A DNA stretch of 64,000 bases from NCBI RefSeq assembly GCF_001401155.1, contig NZ_LJRO01000153.1, positions 265,949 through 329,948 of the forward strand, in the 5' to 3' direction. The notes beneath the pieces were generated by a model that was given only the letters and a program-made list of their open reading frames with translations, had not been told where the DNA came from and searched no databases. This DNA comes from Pseudomonas tremae. Its GTDB lineage: Bacteria; Pseudomonadota; Gammaproteobacteria; Pseudomonadales; Pseudomonadaceae. Position 1 is the first letter of the stretch, and every line of letters starts with the position of its first letter. The translations under genes were made by a program, and so were the position numbers. Positions 1-9,071 of this stretch are shown in pieces.

Positions 1-405
1 CATCACGGCGTAGATCACGATGGACATGATTCGCGCTTCGGAGCGGGGTTTTATCTCCTGCAAAATACCGATCAGCGCCAGTCCCCAGACGATGCCGAAC
101 AGCGTCCAGCCCCACGCGCCGCGCAGCGTGACGAGGCAGAATGGCGTGTAACTGCCAGCGATCATGAGGTAGATCGAAAAGTGATCGACCTTTTGCATGA
201 TCGACTTCGTGCGCCCCTGAACGCTGTGGTAGACGGTTGAAACGCTGTACAGCGTTATCAGGCAGACACCGTAGATCGCCATGCTGACCACTTTCCAGAC
301 ATCACCCTGCAGGCTTGCCATGACCAGCAGCCAGATCGCGCCGACGGTCGCCAACACTGCGCCCACCAGGTGGGACCACGCGTTGAATTTCTCTCCGTAG
401 TACAT
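1..405 (-). CDS. Hemolysin III family membrane protein (partial, C-terminus outside window)
   Basis: The reverse strand reads from an ATG at 405 through 135 codons without a stop and runs off the left edge. The protein begins MYYGEKFNAWSHLVGA and has repeated hydrophobic stretches. The motif STVYHS (about residues 50-55) and the segment KVDHFSIYLMIAGSYTPF (about 69-86) are characteristic of the hemolysin III / TrhA / YqfA family of multi-pass membrane proteins, which are related to PAQR receptors and carry a histidine- and serine-based metal site. A GAGGG lies about 10 bases before the ATG. The true role in Pseudomonas is uncertain; in several bacteria the family affects membrane lipid or membrane-energy homeostasis rather than haemolysis. 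It is divergent from mdcR with about 150 bases between them. Confidence 0.8.
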   Translation of the reverse strand, partial: MYYGEKFNAWSHLVGAVLATVGAIWLLVMASLQGDVWKVVSMAIYGVCLITLYSVSTVYHSVQGRTKSIMQKVDHFSIYLMIAGSYTPFCLVTLRGAWGWTLFGIVWGLALIGILQEIKPRSEARIMSIVIYAVM

Positions 406-559
406 CCGCTCTATACCCTCTTATGGCGAAAACACTGGTTACAGAGGCTCCGGCTTATTGAAAAAAACCGCAACACCTATGTCTGTGAGGGATATTTTAA
501 GCAGCTATCGGGGCATGAGTTGGGCACAATCAGCGCACACCAACAACAAGCGCCACGAC

Positions 560-1486
560 ATGCAGATCGATGACGAACTCACGCTGAAGAAACTGGAAAT
601 ATTCCTGGCGTTCATGCGCACAGGCAATCTGGCCCGTGCTGCAGAAGCGCTGCAGACCAGCAATGTCAGCGTTCACCGGGCGATCCATTCTCTGGAGAGC
701 GCCCTGCGCTGCCCTCTGTTCAAGCACGAAGGGCGTAATTTGACACCGCTGGAAAGTGCTTATGTGCTGGAAGAGCGCGCGCAAAAGCTGGTGCAGGATG
801 TACTCGCCACGGTCGAGCTGACGCGCCAGGCCGCGGGTTTCTCGGCGGCACGTTTTCGCCTTGGGGCGCTGTACTCGCTGACGGTCAAGACCGTGCCGCA
901 ATTGATCATGGGCCTGAAGATACGTCGCAGCGAGCTGAATATCGACCTGATTCTAGGCTCGAACATCGACCTGCTCTACAAGCTCAAGAAAATGGAAGTC
1001 GATGCGATGCTGGTGTCGCTGGACGAAAGCACCAACGACCCGGATTGCGAACACCTGGCGCTGTTTTCAGATGACATCTTCCTCGCCGTACCGACCGATT
1101 CACCGTTCGCGGCACACGACGAAGTGGACTTGAGCGACTTGCGCGAAGCGACGTTCATCACCCTTACCCAAGGCTTCGCAACCCATCGCGACGGAGTACG
1201 GGTATTCCGGCAAGCCGGGTTCGAGCCCAAGGTGGCGATGCAGGTAAATGACATTTTCACTCTGTTGAGCATGGTCAGTTCCGGCGTCGGCTATGCCCTG
1301 CTGCCGGGACGCATCGCCGCAGTCTATGAAAACCGCGTGCGGCTGATTCCGCTGCAGAGCCGTTACCGGATGCAGCAGCACATCGGCATGGTCTTTCTCA
1401 AGTCAAAGGAACGCGACCCTAACCTGCTGGCGCTATTGGCTGAATGCCGCATGTACGCCAATCGCCTGCTGGATCAGGCGACCTGA
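560..1486 (+). CDS. mdcR: LysR-type transcriptional regulator of malonate utilisation
   Basis: A 308-residue LysR-type regulator. The N-terminal helix-turn-helix covers residues about 8-65 (LTLKKLEIFLAFMRTGNLARAA followed by the conserved SVHRAIHSLE) and the substrate-binding domain covers about 95-300. The sequence and position match MdcR, the malonate-responsive activator of malonate decarboxylase operons. The reading frame stays open upstream to a TTG at 458, but homologues start close to this ATG, so 560 is preferred although no clear ribosome binding site precedes it. It is convergent with madM with only 10 bases between stop codons. The probable target is the inverted repeat at 8883-8905 in front of mdcA. 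Confidence 0.88.
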   Translation: MQIDDELTLKKLEIFLAFMRTGNLARAAEALQTSNVSVHRAIHSLESALRCPLFKHEGRNLTPLESAYVLEERAQKLVQDVLATVELTRQAAGFSAARFRLGALYSLTVKTVPQLIMGLKIRRSELNIDLILGSNIDLLYKLKKMEVDAMLVSLDESTNDPDCEHLALFSDDIFLAVPTDSPFAAHDEVDLSDLREATFITLTQGFATHRDGVRVFRQAGFEPKVAMQVNDIFTLLSMVSSGVGYALLPGRIAAVYENRVRLIPLQSRYRMQQHIGMVFLKSKERDPNLLALLAECRMYANRLLDQAT

Positions 1487-1496
1487 TCGACAGGCA

Positions 1497-2261
1497 CTAA
1501 CCGACGATGCCGCGCACAATGAAATACAACACCGAAGGCCCTAGCAGGCAGCCAAGCCCGGTGTGGAAGGTGGCAGTCAGCGCGCCATAAGGCACCAGGC
1601 GCCGATCCGTTGCGGCCAGCCCGGCGGTCACGCCGCTGACCGTACCCGCCAACCCACCGAAGACCATTGCCGAGCGCGGGTTGTCCAGGCCCATCCAGCG
1701 CGCAGCCATCGGCGTACCCACCATCACCAGAATCGCCTTGATCAGGCCCGTGGCGATCGACAGCGCCATGACGTCCGAGGTTGCTCCCAAGGCAGCACCG
1801 GTAACCGGACCGACGATATAGGTCACCGCACCCGCGCCAATGGTCGTCATGCTGATTGCATCACGATAGCCAAACATCCAGGCAATACTGGCACCCACGA
1901 TAAACGGCAGAATGGTGCCCAGCAGCAAGGCAATCACACCGATCAGCCCTGCCTTGCGTGCTTCGGTGGCCTGCACTTCAAAGGCCGTCGCCACGATAGC
2001 GAAGTCGCGCAGCATCGCACCGCCCATCAGGCCGATGCCGGAAAACAACGTGATATCGGCAAGACCTTTCTGGCCGCCGGTCATGGTGCCGCCGACCCAG
2101 GCCAGAATCAGACCGATGACGATAGCAATCGCAGAGCCGTGAACCCTGCCGAAGGTCAGGCGCTTTGAAAGCACTACCGAGACCCACATGATGATGCCGA
2201 CAAAGGCAAACGCCGTGATCAGGCCGTTGTGCTCCAGTCCCTTTTCGATGAGAGCCCACAT
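1497..2261 (-). CDS. madM: Malonate transporter subunit MadM
   Basis: A 254-residue polytopic membrane protein that is very hydrophobic throughout (about 8-9 predicted spans), with glycine-rich segments such as GGAMLRDFAIVATAFEVQ. It is the larger subunit of the MadL-MadM malonate transporter described first in Malonomonas rubra, where import is sodium-coupled. The gene lies last in the mdc operon, one base after the madL stop. Its role is to bring external malonate into the cytoplasm for the decarboxylase encoded upstream. Confidence 0.9.
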   Translation of the reverse strand: MWALIEKGLEHNGLITAFAFVGIIMWVSVVLSKRLTFGRVHGSAIAIVIGLILAWVGGTMTGGQKGLADITLFSGIGLMGGAMLRDFAIVATAFEVQATEARKAGLIGVIALLLGTILPFIVGASIAWMFGYRDAISMTTIGAGAVTYIVGPVTGAALGATSDVMALSIATGLIKAILVMVGTPMAARWMGLDNPRSAMVFGGLAGTVSGVTAGLAATDRRLVPYGALTATFHTGLGCLLGPSVLYFIVRGIVG

Positions 2262-2262
2262 A

Positions 2263-2679
2263 TCAGCGACCTCCAGCCGGAGCGATATCGGGGGTCAACA
2301 GCGGCTCTTCATCAGGCAACGGGTCGCCTCGATTGGTGCGACTGATGAGTGCGATAGTGCAGGCACACAGCACCACTGAACCTACTGCAGCCAGCACGGC
2401 AACAGGGCCGCCCTTCAATGCAGTCACGACGTTCTGTTGCGCAGCCATCGCGACCACCACCGGGATGTACAGCGCGCCCCAGAAGCCGACGCCCATTTCA
2501 CAGTCTTTGGTCATGCCGCCGTGTTTCTGCATCCACAGGCGTGCGCAGATCAACAGGATCATGGCGATCCCGACCCCGCCCACATTGGATTTGACGCCCA
2601 GCAGAACGCCGAGCATGTCACCGAGAATCACGCCCGCAAGCGTGCAGATAGCCAGTAGTGCAACACCGTAGATAATCAT
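2263..2679 (-). CDS. madL: Malonate transporter subunit MadL
   Basis: A 138-residue membrane protein beginning MIIYGVALLAICTLAG with about four predicted membrane spans; the length is normal for MadL. It pairs with MadM to form the malonate importer. A GAGGAA ribosome binding site sits about 7 bases before the ATG. The 69-base gap to mdcH is the largest inside this operon and shows no hairpin strong enough to call a terminator, so co-transcription with mdcA-H is likely. Confidence 0.9.
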   Translation of the reverse strand: MIIYGVALLAICTLAGVILGDMLGVLLGVKSNVGGVGIAMILLICARLWMQKHGGMTKDCEMGVGFWGALYIPVVVAMAAQQNVVTALKGGPVAVLAAVGSVVLCACTIALISRTNRGDPLPDEEPLLTPDIAPAGGR

Positions 2680-2748
2680 TGTTGTTATTCCTCTGTTTGC
2701 ATTGCTGAAGTTGTTGTTTTTGTCCTTCGTAGCAGCTGCACGGCGGCT

Positions 2749-3684
2749 CTATCGGGTGCGGCAACCTTCCTCTCGCGACAGCGCGACCAGGCTGTCCAGA
2801 CGCGCAGCCTGAAAAGCCAGCGCCGTTCCTTGCTGGAAGACCTTGCGCGCCAGGCCGGTCAACACCGCACCGGGCGGTAGCTCGATGTGCAGGCGCACAC
2901 CGCGTTCGTAGGCGGTTTCCACCGTGCTGCGCCAGTCGATGACCCTGCACATATTGAAGGCTAGGTCATCACGCATCTTTTCGACATTCAGTAGCGGACG
3001 CGCCGTGCTGCCGCTGAGGTAGCGCACCTTGGGTGTTTTAAGCTCGATGCCTGAAAAAGCCTCGGCCAGCTTTTGTGCGGGTGCTTCAAGCAAGGCGCAA
3101 TGAGAGGGCACGCTGACGGCCAGACGCTTTACGGCTGCGGCGCCTGCAGCCTTGGCCTGTCGACCGACCTGTTGCATCGCCTCGGCGCTGCCTGCGATGA
3201 CCATCTGGTTGTCGGCATTGATATTGGCAAGAAACACGGGCGTTTTCGCGCTGTGTACCTGGCCGATCATCGCTTCGACCTGGGCCTGATCCAGCCCGAT
3301 GACAGCGGTCATGCCGTAGCCTTCGGGGTAAGCGCTCTTCATCAGCTCGCCGCGCAGCGCTACCAGCCGCATGGCATCGTCGAAGGCCAGCGCGCCGCAG
3401 ATGACGGCTGCCGGATAGGCGCCGATCGAGAGCCCTGCGACGTAATCCGGCACGCACTCGCGGGCCTGCAACAAGCGCGCGCAGGCAACACCGGCGATCA
3501 ACAGACACAGCTGAACGGCGCGGGTCGATTGCAACGCCTCGGGGGTGTCCAGCGCCATGACATCCTCACCCAGCGCATCGGCGGCCTCTTGCAGGCAATC
3601 GCGAATAATCGGGTCGTCAGGCAACTGATGCAGCATGCCCGCCTGCTGCGCACCCTGGCCGGGGAACACCCACAGGCTGCTCAT
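2749..3684 (-). CDS. mdcH: Malonate decarboxylase holo-ACP malonyltransferase subunit
   Basis: A 311-residue malonyl-CoA:ACP transacylase of the FabD type. The N-terminus carries FPGQGAQ (residues 7-13). The nucleophile motif GLSIG puts the serine at residue 86, and the partner histidine is H195 in VPSHC. In the Mdc system this enzyme loads malonyl onto the phosphoribosyl-dephospho-CoA arm of MdcC to prime the catalytic cycle. The start at 3684 overlaps the mdcG stop by four bases (ATGA), which argues for coupled translation. The same frame is open far upstream inside mdcG, but that extension has no family similarity. Confidence 0.92.
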   Translation of the reverse strand: MSSLWVFPGQGAQQAGMLHQLPDDPIIRDCLQEAADALGEDVMALDTPEALQSTRAVQLCLLIAGVACARLLQARECVPDYVAGLSIGAYPAAVICGALAFDDAMRLVALRGELMKSAYPEGYGMTAVIGLDQAQVEAMIGQVHSAKTPVFLANINADNQMVIAGSAEAMQQVGRQAKAAGAAAVKRLAVSVPSHCALLEAPAQKLAEAFSGIELKTPKVRYLSGSTARPLLNVEKMRDDLAFNMCRVIDWRSTVETAYERGVRLHIELPPGAVLTGLARKVFQQGTALAFQAARLDSLVALSREEGCRTR

Positions 3685-4319
3685 GCGCACGCCTCGACCA
3701 GGTACCACGGATCGGTCACAAGTCGAGCTCCGCTGGAGGTCTTGAGCAGCACCCGCCCTGCTGGCCGCGCCCATTCCTGTAGCGCGATTGCACCGTGATC
3801 GAGCTGTAACTGGACATCGACCCGGCAGGCCGATGTCTCCAACGCCTCGACCAGCTCGGCGGCGCAACGCCGACTGAACGGCTCGGGGGTGCGCAGAATC
3901 AGGTCCAGGTCGCTGTCCTGATTCAGCGCTGCGAAACCGCTGGCCAGTTCGAATCCGGCACTGCCGCCGATGCCCCAGACCAGCTCCAGTGCTTCCATCA
4001 CCGGACGGATCTGGCGCAGGGCGCACAAGGCCGGGCAGTCCTGACCAGATCCGGTCGGACAAGCGATAAGTTGCTCGGGGCTTACCCGGTGAGAAATCTG
4101 CGAGAGCAGCATGCTCGCGGCATAACGCTGTTCCCGCCCACTGCCACGCAACCCTACCGCCACCTGACCGGCTGGCATCGTCTGACGCCGCACCACAACC
4201 GGCTGCCCGGCGATCAAGGCCTCGACCGCCCACTTTGGCGCGTCGTCCGGCAAGGCGGACAGCGGCATACCCCACAGCAAATCATGGGGCAGCACTGCGC
4301 CAGTAAGATCAATCACCAT
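3681..4319 (-). CDS. mdcG: Malonate decarboxylase holo-ACP synthase (phosphoribosyl-dephospho-CoA transferase)
   Basis: A 212-residue nucleotidyltransferase that attaches the 2'-(5''-triphosphoribosyl)-3'-dephospho-CoA group, made by MdcB, to the serine of the carrier protein MdcC. The catalytic acidic pair is visible as DLD (D137 and D139) within NQDSDLDLIL, after a glycine-serine segment at about 118-128. The length fits the family. The gene overlaps mdcE by seven bases upstream and mdcH by four bases downstream. Confidence 0.9.
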   Translation of the reverse strand: MVIDLTGAVLPHDLLWGMPLSALPDDAPKWAVEALIAGQPVVVRRQTMPAGQVAVGLRGSGREQRYAASMLLSQISHRVSPEQLIACPTGSGQDCPALCALRQIRPVMEALELVWGIGGSAGFELASGFAALNQDSDLDLILRTPEPFSRRCAAELVEALETSACRVDVQLQLDHGAIALQEWARPAGRVLLKTSSGARLVTDPWYLVEACA

Positions 4320-5113
4320 TGCGCTCGCATCAGCTGGCGTACTTTTGCCGACGCCGCTCGGTTGCTCGCGCCCAGGCGACTGCTCAGGTCGACGCCAGTG
4401 GCCTGCGTGTCCTTAATGGCACGACTCAGCACATCGCGCACCTGGGTCAAGTCATCTGCAGCGGGTTGTTCGATCTGACTGACCTGCAGGGTTTCCCACA
4501 GCAGACCGAGGCTGGCGTAGCTGTCGATGTCGTAGGCCATCGGCGGGATGCTGGCAGCGAGCTTTTCCAGGTCTTCGACACTGCGCAGGGTCACGCGGGC
4601 GGCCGAGGCTTTGCCCATCGCGTGCACCATGACGCCAGGGTCGCGCAGCGCGATCAACCGATTGGCCTGGTAGCCGTGGGCCAGAAACGCGCCGGACATC
4701 GCTTTGCCCACCAACAGGCCAACCACCGGATGCCCGGCCAACCGCGCCCGCGCATAGCTGTCCACTGCTCCGGCCAGCGCCTGGTGAATGCCTAGCGCCT
4801 CTTCGCGACGGCCATAGGCCTGGCTCGGTACGTCGACAATGGCGATCAGGGCGCGCTTCTCGGCACGCTCGCGATCCTGTTCGATGGCATCGTCCACCGC
4901 CTTGGCCAGCCCCCAGCCTTCCAGCAAACCCACCTCGCCCTGACGCGCACGAGGGAAGCGGTTTTCGGTATCGGCAATCACCGCCAGAAAGCGCACCGGC
5001 TGCTCGCCCAGCCTGCCATCGGCTACCTTGAGCGAAGCAGGCAGACCCGCAACGGCGGCGCCCCCTGAGCTCAATGCGTTGAACCAGTTCAAACCCCGTT
5101 GTGAATGACTCAT
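4313..5113 (-). CDS. mdcE: Biotin-independent malonate decarboxylase gamma subunit
   Basis: A 266-residue subunit with the crotonase-like carboxyltransferase fold. With MdcD it decarboxylates malonyl-S-ACP to acetyl-S-ACP and carbon dioxide in the cytoplasm. The segments FLAVIADTENRFPRAR and VGLLVGKAMSGAFLAHGYQAN are typical of MdcE. It overlaps the mdcD stop by four bases (ATGA) and mdcG by seven. No residue loss or frameshift was seen. Confidence 0.92.
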   Translation of the reverse strand: MSHSQRGLNWFNALSSGGAAVAGLPASLKVADGRLGEQPVRFLAVIADTENRFPRARQGEVGLLEGWGLAKAVDDAIEQDRERAEKRALIAIVDVPSQAYGRREEALGIHQALAGAVDSYARARLAGHPVVGLLVGKAMSGAFLAHGYQANRLIALRDPGVMVHAMGKASAARVTLRSVEDLEKLAASIPPMAYDIDSYASLGLLWETLQVSQIEQPAADDLTQVRDVLSRAIKDTQATGVDLSSRLGASNRAASAKVRQLMRAQW

Positions 5114-5961
5114 GAGCGGGCTCCTTGGTAAAGGGTGCGCACACGTTGTGGATCGATTTGCGCTTCGGTATCGAGGCTGGCCAGGCGGTTTAAAAACAGC
5201 TCGTACTGGCTGCTGCGATGCGTTGCGGGCACGCCTTGCCTGAGCCAGTCGCTGACCTGCTGACGAATAGCGGCCACGTCATCGCTGGCAAAGCCATCGA
5301 CCAGATCACTGGCGAAACGCTGTTCACCACCAGTCAGGCTCCAGATGAACGGTCGGTCACGGGAGTCGTATTCTTCGATGCCGGCTTCCTGCTCGATCAC
5401 CTGCGGGCCGTTCAGCCCGAGGCGCGCTTCCTGGGTCACCAGCAGATAACTGCAAAGCCCTGCAGCAATGGACATTCCGCCAAAACAACCAACGCTGCCC
5501 GCTACTACGCCGATCACCGGTTGGTACTGACGCAGGTCGACCATCGCGGCATGAATTTCGGCAATCGCCGCCAGGCCCAGATTGGCTTCCTGTAAGCGCA
5601 CACCGCCGGTTTCCAGCAATACAATCGCGGCGGTGGGAATACCGTTGCGATTGTCTTCGGCAGCCAGCTCCAGTGCGCCGGCCATTTTTGCGCCGCCGAC
5701 CTCACCCATGCTGCCGCCCTGAAACGAGCCTTCGATGGCAGCGATGACCACCGGCAAACCATCGACAGTGCCTTTGGCGACCACCACGCCGTCGTCGGCC
5801 TGAGGCACCACGCCTTGCATGGCCAGCCAGGGCGACATGACGCGGTCGAACGGGCCGAGCAATTCCCGAAAGCTGCCCGTGTCCAGCAAAGCGCGGGTGC
5901 GTTGACGGGCGCCGAGTTCGATGAAGCTGCGCTGGCTCAGCAAATGTGCGTTATCAGTCAT
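5110..5961 (-). CDS. mdcD: Biotin-independent malonate decarboxylase beta subunit
   Basis: A 283-residue carboxyltransferase-like subunit starting MTDNAHLLSQRSFIELGARQ. The central stretch VVIAAIEGSFQGGSMGEVGG and the following VAGSVGCFGGMS supply the backbone-amide oxyanion holes expected of a crotonase-fold decarboxylase. It forms the catalytic pair with MdcE. The ATG at 5961 was chosen because it overlaps the end of mdcC by eight bases; a longer in-frame start at 6027 would lie entirely inside mdcC and would add residues with no family match. Confidence 0.92.
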   Translation of the reverse strand: MTDNAHLLSQRSFIELGARQRTRALLDTGSFRELLGPFDRVMSPWLAMQGVVPQADDGVVVAKGTVDGLPVVIAAIEGSFQGGSMGEVGGAKMAGALELAAEDNRNGIPTAAIVLLETGGVRLQEANLGLAAIAEIHAAMVDLRQYQPVIGVVAGSVGCFGGMSIAAGLCSYLLVTQEARLGLNGPQVIEQEAGIEEYDSRDRPFIWSLTGGEQRFASDLVDGFASDDVAAIRQQVSDWLRQGVPATHRSSQYELFLNRLASLDTEAQIDPQRVRTLYQGARS

Positions 5962-6253
5962 GGCCGATCTCCTCGAAACCTTGCTCCAGACGCAAGCGCA
6001 CCACGCCGGGGGTTGCACCGAAGTCATGGATATCGATGCTCAGCGCGGGCGGGGTCTGGCCCTCGAACATGCGCTCAAACAGGTGCTTCCAGCGCAGCGA
6101 GGCGCCGTTCACCGAGGTCACCACCTGAATAGACAGTTTGCCCGGCTGTCCTGGTTCCAGCAGCACTTCCAGGTCACCGGAACCCACCACGCCCACCATC
6201 GCCCGGCCTTTGGGCGGCTGTCCGGCGGGGAATTCAAAAGACAGGGTTTCCAT
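5954..6253 (-). CDS. mdcC: Malonate decarboxylase acyl carrier protein (delta subunit)
   Basis: A 99-residue carrier protein. From the ATG at 6253 (METLSFEF) the serine of the VVGSGD motif falls at residue 25, the position known in Klebsiella MdcC to carry the phosphoribosyl-dephospho-CoA arm; that agreement decides the start over an in-frame ATG three codons upstream. The arm carries acetyl and malonyl groups between MdcA, MdcH and the MdcD-MdcE pair. The gene overlaps the following mdcD start by eight bases. Confidence 0.93.
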   Translation of the reverse strand: METLSFEFPAGQPPKGRAMVGVVGSGDLEVLLEPGQPGKLSIQVVTSVNGASLRWKHLFERMFEGQTPPALSIDIHDFGATPGVVRLRLEQGFEEIGHD

Positions 6254-6254
6254 T

Positions 6255-7130
6255 TCAGGCACTCCTCGAAACAGGGCCTAGCACAGGCTCCAGGCCATCG
6301 ATAAACAGGCAGGCGGCGAGCAGATCAGCAGCTCCGCCAGGCGAAGCGTTAAGTGCCAGCAATTGCTGATCCAGTTCGTTCAGCGCTCGGCGACCGGCCA
6401 AGCTGGCACTGCCACCGGCATCAAGCACACGCTGCGCGCCCTGTTGCATGACGCTCAGCCCTTCGATACCCGAACGATGCAGCACGCAGGTGTCAGCCAG
6501 GCGGGTCATGATCGCCAGCAATGCATCAAGCCGGGCGTTCTGCTCGCCACTGCCTGCCGCGCGACTGCGCTGCAACTGCGGCAGCGCGAACAGCGTCACG
6601 GCAGGAAAGCCCTGCTGCGCCTGCTCCTTGGCCCCCATGACCTTGTAGCGACGAACCACTTCACTGCCGTGGCTATTTTGCGTGAGCACCTGGCGGTCCT
6701 TGATCATTGCCAGCCTGGCTGCGCGCTGACAGACTGCGTCAGATCCACAGTCATGCGGCTCCAGCGCCACCGCCGTGACCAGCAGTCCCAATGCCCAGAT
6801 TGCGCCACGATGGGTATTTACCCCGCCCGTGGTGCGCAACATGGAGCCCTCGCCCTCACGTCCCAGACGGCCAAGCGCCTCGCGCAACGGCTGGCCCACT
6901 GTCTTGAATTGCGCGGCGGCATCGGCCATCAGCTTGAACGTCGGCCATAACGAGAGCGCCGAAGCATGCATAAGCCCCAGGTGCAGGTCGGTGTGCGCGC
7001 CACTGCCACGACGGTCGACCAACGCGGGTTTCGGCGAAAGGTCGGCTTCGGCTATCAGGGCGTCGACTGCCAGATCAGCCAGTCGCTCGGCCAGTGAGGC
7101 GGGTTGCGGTGTCAGTTGAAGTGCGCTCAT
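6255..7130 (-). CDS. mdcB: Triphosphoribosyl-dephospho-CoA synthase
   Basis: A 291-residue enzyme that makes 2'-(5''-triphosphoribosyl)-3'-dephospho-CoA from ATP and dephospho-CoA, the prosthetic-group precursor used by MdcG. The conserved segments [18 protein letters not shown] (about residues 31-48) and [13 protein letters not shown] (about 102-114) are signatures of the CitG/MdcB family. The start at 7130 is preceded by a GGAG seven bases upstream and overlaps the mdcA stop by one base. An upstream in-frame start at 7178 would lie inside mdcA. Confidence 0.92.
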   Translation of the reverse strand: MSALQLTPQPASLAERLADLAVDALIAEADLSPKPALVDRRGSGAHTDLHLGLMHASALSLWPTFKLMADAAAQFKTVGQPLREALGRLGREGEGSMLRTTGGVNTHRGAIWALGLLVTAVALEPHDCGSDAVCQRAARLAMIKDRQVLTQNSHGSEVVRRYKVMGAKEQAQQGFPAVTLFALPQLQRSRAAGSGEQNARLDALLAIMTRLADTCVLHRSGIEGLSVMQQGAQRVLDAGGSASLAGRRALNELDQQLLALNASPGGAADLLAACLFIDGLEPVLGPVSRSA

Positions 7131-8806
7131 TACCAGCTCCTGAATTTGGCAGGCGGGTTGTAGAGGCCACCGGACCACTCGACCAGATCGGCGATGCTTT
7201 TGGCCGCCAGCAGTTCGCGACTGGCATCGGTGCGGCGGATGCCGAGGTCTTCGGGCAGCGCGATCAAGCCTTCGCGACGCATACGGGCAGTGTCTTTCGG
7301 GTTGTGGCGCAAACCGATCACGGTCACGCCCGCCACCGCTGCAATCATCGCCTGACGCTCTTCCAGGCTGCGCGCCTTGTACAGATAGGCGATGCCTTCT
7401 TCGGTCAGTAAATGAGTGACGTCGTCGCCGTAGATCATGATCGGCGCCAGCGGCATGCCGCTTTTCTTCGCCACCTCAACGGCATCGAGCGTTTCGACGA
7501 AGGTCGGTTTGCCGCCCTCCTGAAAGGTCTCGACCATCTGTACCACCAGCTTCTTGCCACGTTCCAGATAGGCAGCCGGGCCGTCTTCGGTCTGCTGACG
7601 CATGTCCAGCCAGGCCGGGGTGGCATGCCGTCGGCCACGCGGGTCATGGCCCATGTTCGGCGCGCCGCCGAAACCTGCCAGACGCCCACGAGTGACAGTC
7701 GAGGAATGCCCGTCACCGTCGACCTGCAGAGTCGCACCGATGAACAAATCAACGGCGTACTGACCAGCCAGCTGACAGAGCTGCCGGTTGGAACGCAGTG
7801 AGCCGTCGCGCCCGGTAAAGAACACGTCAGGGCGGGCGGCAATATAGTTTTCCATGCCCAGTTCGGTGCCGAAGCAATGCACGCTCTCGACCCAGCCGCT
7901 CTCGATGGCCGGGATCAGGGTCGGGTGCGGGTTGAGCGTCCAGTTGCGGCAGATCTTGCCTTTGAGCCCCAGCGACTCGCCATAGGTCGGCAGAATCAGT
8001 TCGATGGCGGCGGTGTTGAAACCGATGCCGTGGTTCAGCGACTGGACGTTGTGTTTCTCGTAGATGCCGCGAATCGCCATCATCGCCATCAGCACATGCA
8101 CTGGCTTGATGTGACGCGGGTCGCGGGTGAACAGCGGCTCGATATAGAAAGGCTTGTCGGCCACCACCACAAAATCGACCCAAGAGGCCGGAATGTCGAC
8201 CCGAGGCAGCTCACTGACGTCATCGACCAACTGATTGACCTGAACGATGACAATGCCGTCGCTGAAGGCAGCGGGCTCGATTAGTGCAGGGGTGTCTTCA
8301 GTGCTGGGCCCGGTATAGATGTTGCCTGCACGGTCGGCCATGAACCCTGCGGCCAGTACGACGTTGGGGATAAGGTCCACCACCAGCCGTGAATAAAGCT
8401 CGATGTAGGTGTGAATCGCGCCGATTTCCAGCAAGCCGTCTTCCAGCAACTGGCTGATACGCAGGCTTTGTGTGCCGGCAAACGAGAAATCCAGTTTTCG
8501 GGCGATGCCTTGCTCGAACAGGTCCAGATGTTCTGCACGGCCAACGCTCGGCATGATCATGTGCAGGTCATGCACCTTGCCCGGGTCGACTTTGGCCAGT
8601 GCGCGGGAGAGAAAATCCGCCTGTTTCTGGTTATTGCCCTCAAGTACCACCCGATCACCGGAAACCAGCAACGCCTCCAGCGCCTCGACGATCTTGTCGG
8701 TCGGCAACACCACGCCATCGGCCAATGCCCGCACCTGCTCGAGACGCCTTTTTTTCTCGGTGCGACGACGTGTCCAGCGCGCGTCGGGGGAAGTTGTTGT
8801 TGTCAT
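7130..8806 (-). CDS. mdcA: Malonate decarboxylase alpha subunit (acetyl-ACP:malonate ACP-transferase)
   Basis: The 558-residue first gene of the operon. It is the transferase that swaps acetyl for malonyl on MdcC, releasing acetate and regenerating malonyl-S-ACP. It belongs to the CoA-transferase-like family of citrate lyase alpha subunits. Visible family features are the N-terminal [18 protein letters not shown] and the glycine-rich [20 protein letters not shown] near residues 385-405. The start at 8806 has only polar residues before the conserved region and lies about 25 bases downstream of the start site inferred from the promoter elements. Confidence 0.93.
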   Translation of the reverse strand: MTTTTSPDARWTRRRTEKKRRLEQVRALADGVVLPTDKIVEALEALLVSGDRVVLEGNNQKQADFLSRALAKVDPGKVHDLHMIMPSVGRAEHLDLFEQGIARKLDFSFAGTQSLRISQLLEDGLLEIGAIHTYIELYSRLVVDLIPNVVLAAGFMADRAGNIYTGPSTEDTPALIEPAAFSDGIVIVQVNQLVDDVSELPRVDIPASWVDFVVVADKPFYIEPLFTRDPRHIKPVHVLMAMMAIRGIYEKHNVQSLNHGIGFNTAAIELILPTYGESLGLKGKICRNWTLNPHPTLIPAIESGWVESVHCFGTELGMENYIAARPDVFFTGRDGSLRSNRQLCQLAGQYAVDLFIGATLQVDGDGHSSTVTRGRLAGFGGAPNMGHDPRGRRHATPAWLDMRQQTEDGPAAYLERGKKLVVQMVETFQEGGKPTFVETLDAVEVAKKSGMPLAPIMIYGDDVTHLLTEEGIAYLYKARSLEERQAMIAAVAGVTVIGLRHNPKDTARMRREGLIALPEDLGIRRTDASRELLAAKSIADLVEWSGGLYNPPAKFRSW

Positions 8807-8836
8807 GATCGCTCCACGATTGTGCTGTCGTGGGCC

Positions 8837-8866
8837 ACCTTAGGAGCGATGGATGCCTTGCATCAA
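8837..8866 (-). promoter_or_regulatory. Putative promoter of the mdc operon
   Basis: On the reverse strand a TTGATG at 8866-8861 and a weak TAAGGT at 8842-8837 are 18 bases apart. A start near 8830 would leave a leader of about 25 bases before mdcA. A weak -10 is typical for promoters that need a LysR-type activator. This is inference from spacing only. Confidence 0.4.
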
Positions 8867-8882
8867 TCAAGCAGCGAGCCCG

Positions 8883-8905
8883 ATCGTTACGGCTGGAGTA
8901 ACGAT
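8883..8905. promoter_or_regulatory. Candidate MdcR operator (perfect inverted repeat)
   Basis: ATCGTTAC and GTAACGAT form a perfect 8-base inverted repeat around 7 bases (23 bases total). Its centre at 8894 lies about 64 bases upstream of the inferred mdcA start site, the classic position of the recognition site for LysR-type activators. The only LysR gene of this locus is mdcR at the other end of the operon. Confidence 0.6.
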
Positions 8906-8924
8906 GAGCGAAATAATCAGTTTT

Positions 8925-8945
8925 AGGCACACTTTATGTGTGCCT
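8925..8945. repeat. Perfect inverted repeat upstream of the mdc operon
   Basis: AGGCACAC and GTGTGCCT flank five bases and form an 8-base perfect inverted repeat. It lies between the divergent mdcA and PAAR genes, so no gene ends here that would need a terminator. It may be a second regulatory site or belong to the PAAR gene's promoter; the function is unknown. Confidence 0.45.
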
Positions 8946-9071
8946 CTGCAACATCTCTGAAACGCGCTGCTGATGTTTACGTGGGATTTGTCTTTAACTG
9001 GCTTTGGTCGATGCCGAGGCGCTGATTTGCACCTAGCCTCAGGCTTTCCGGAACCTACAGGAAGTACTGCC

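Noticed and set aside
458..559. A longer mdcR starting at the TTG at 458.
   Set aside because: The extra 34 residues have no family similarity and the ATG at 560 gives the usual length; the TTG remains possible only because the ATG lacks a strong ribosome binding site.
3685..4275. A long N-terminal extension of mdcH in the same frame.
   Set aside because: The region is mdcG in another frame, which has catalytic residues and normal length; mdcH starts at the ATGA overlap with FPGQGAQ at the expected place.
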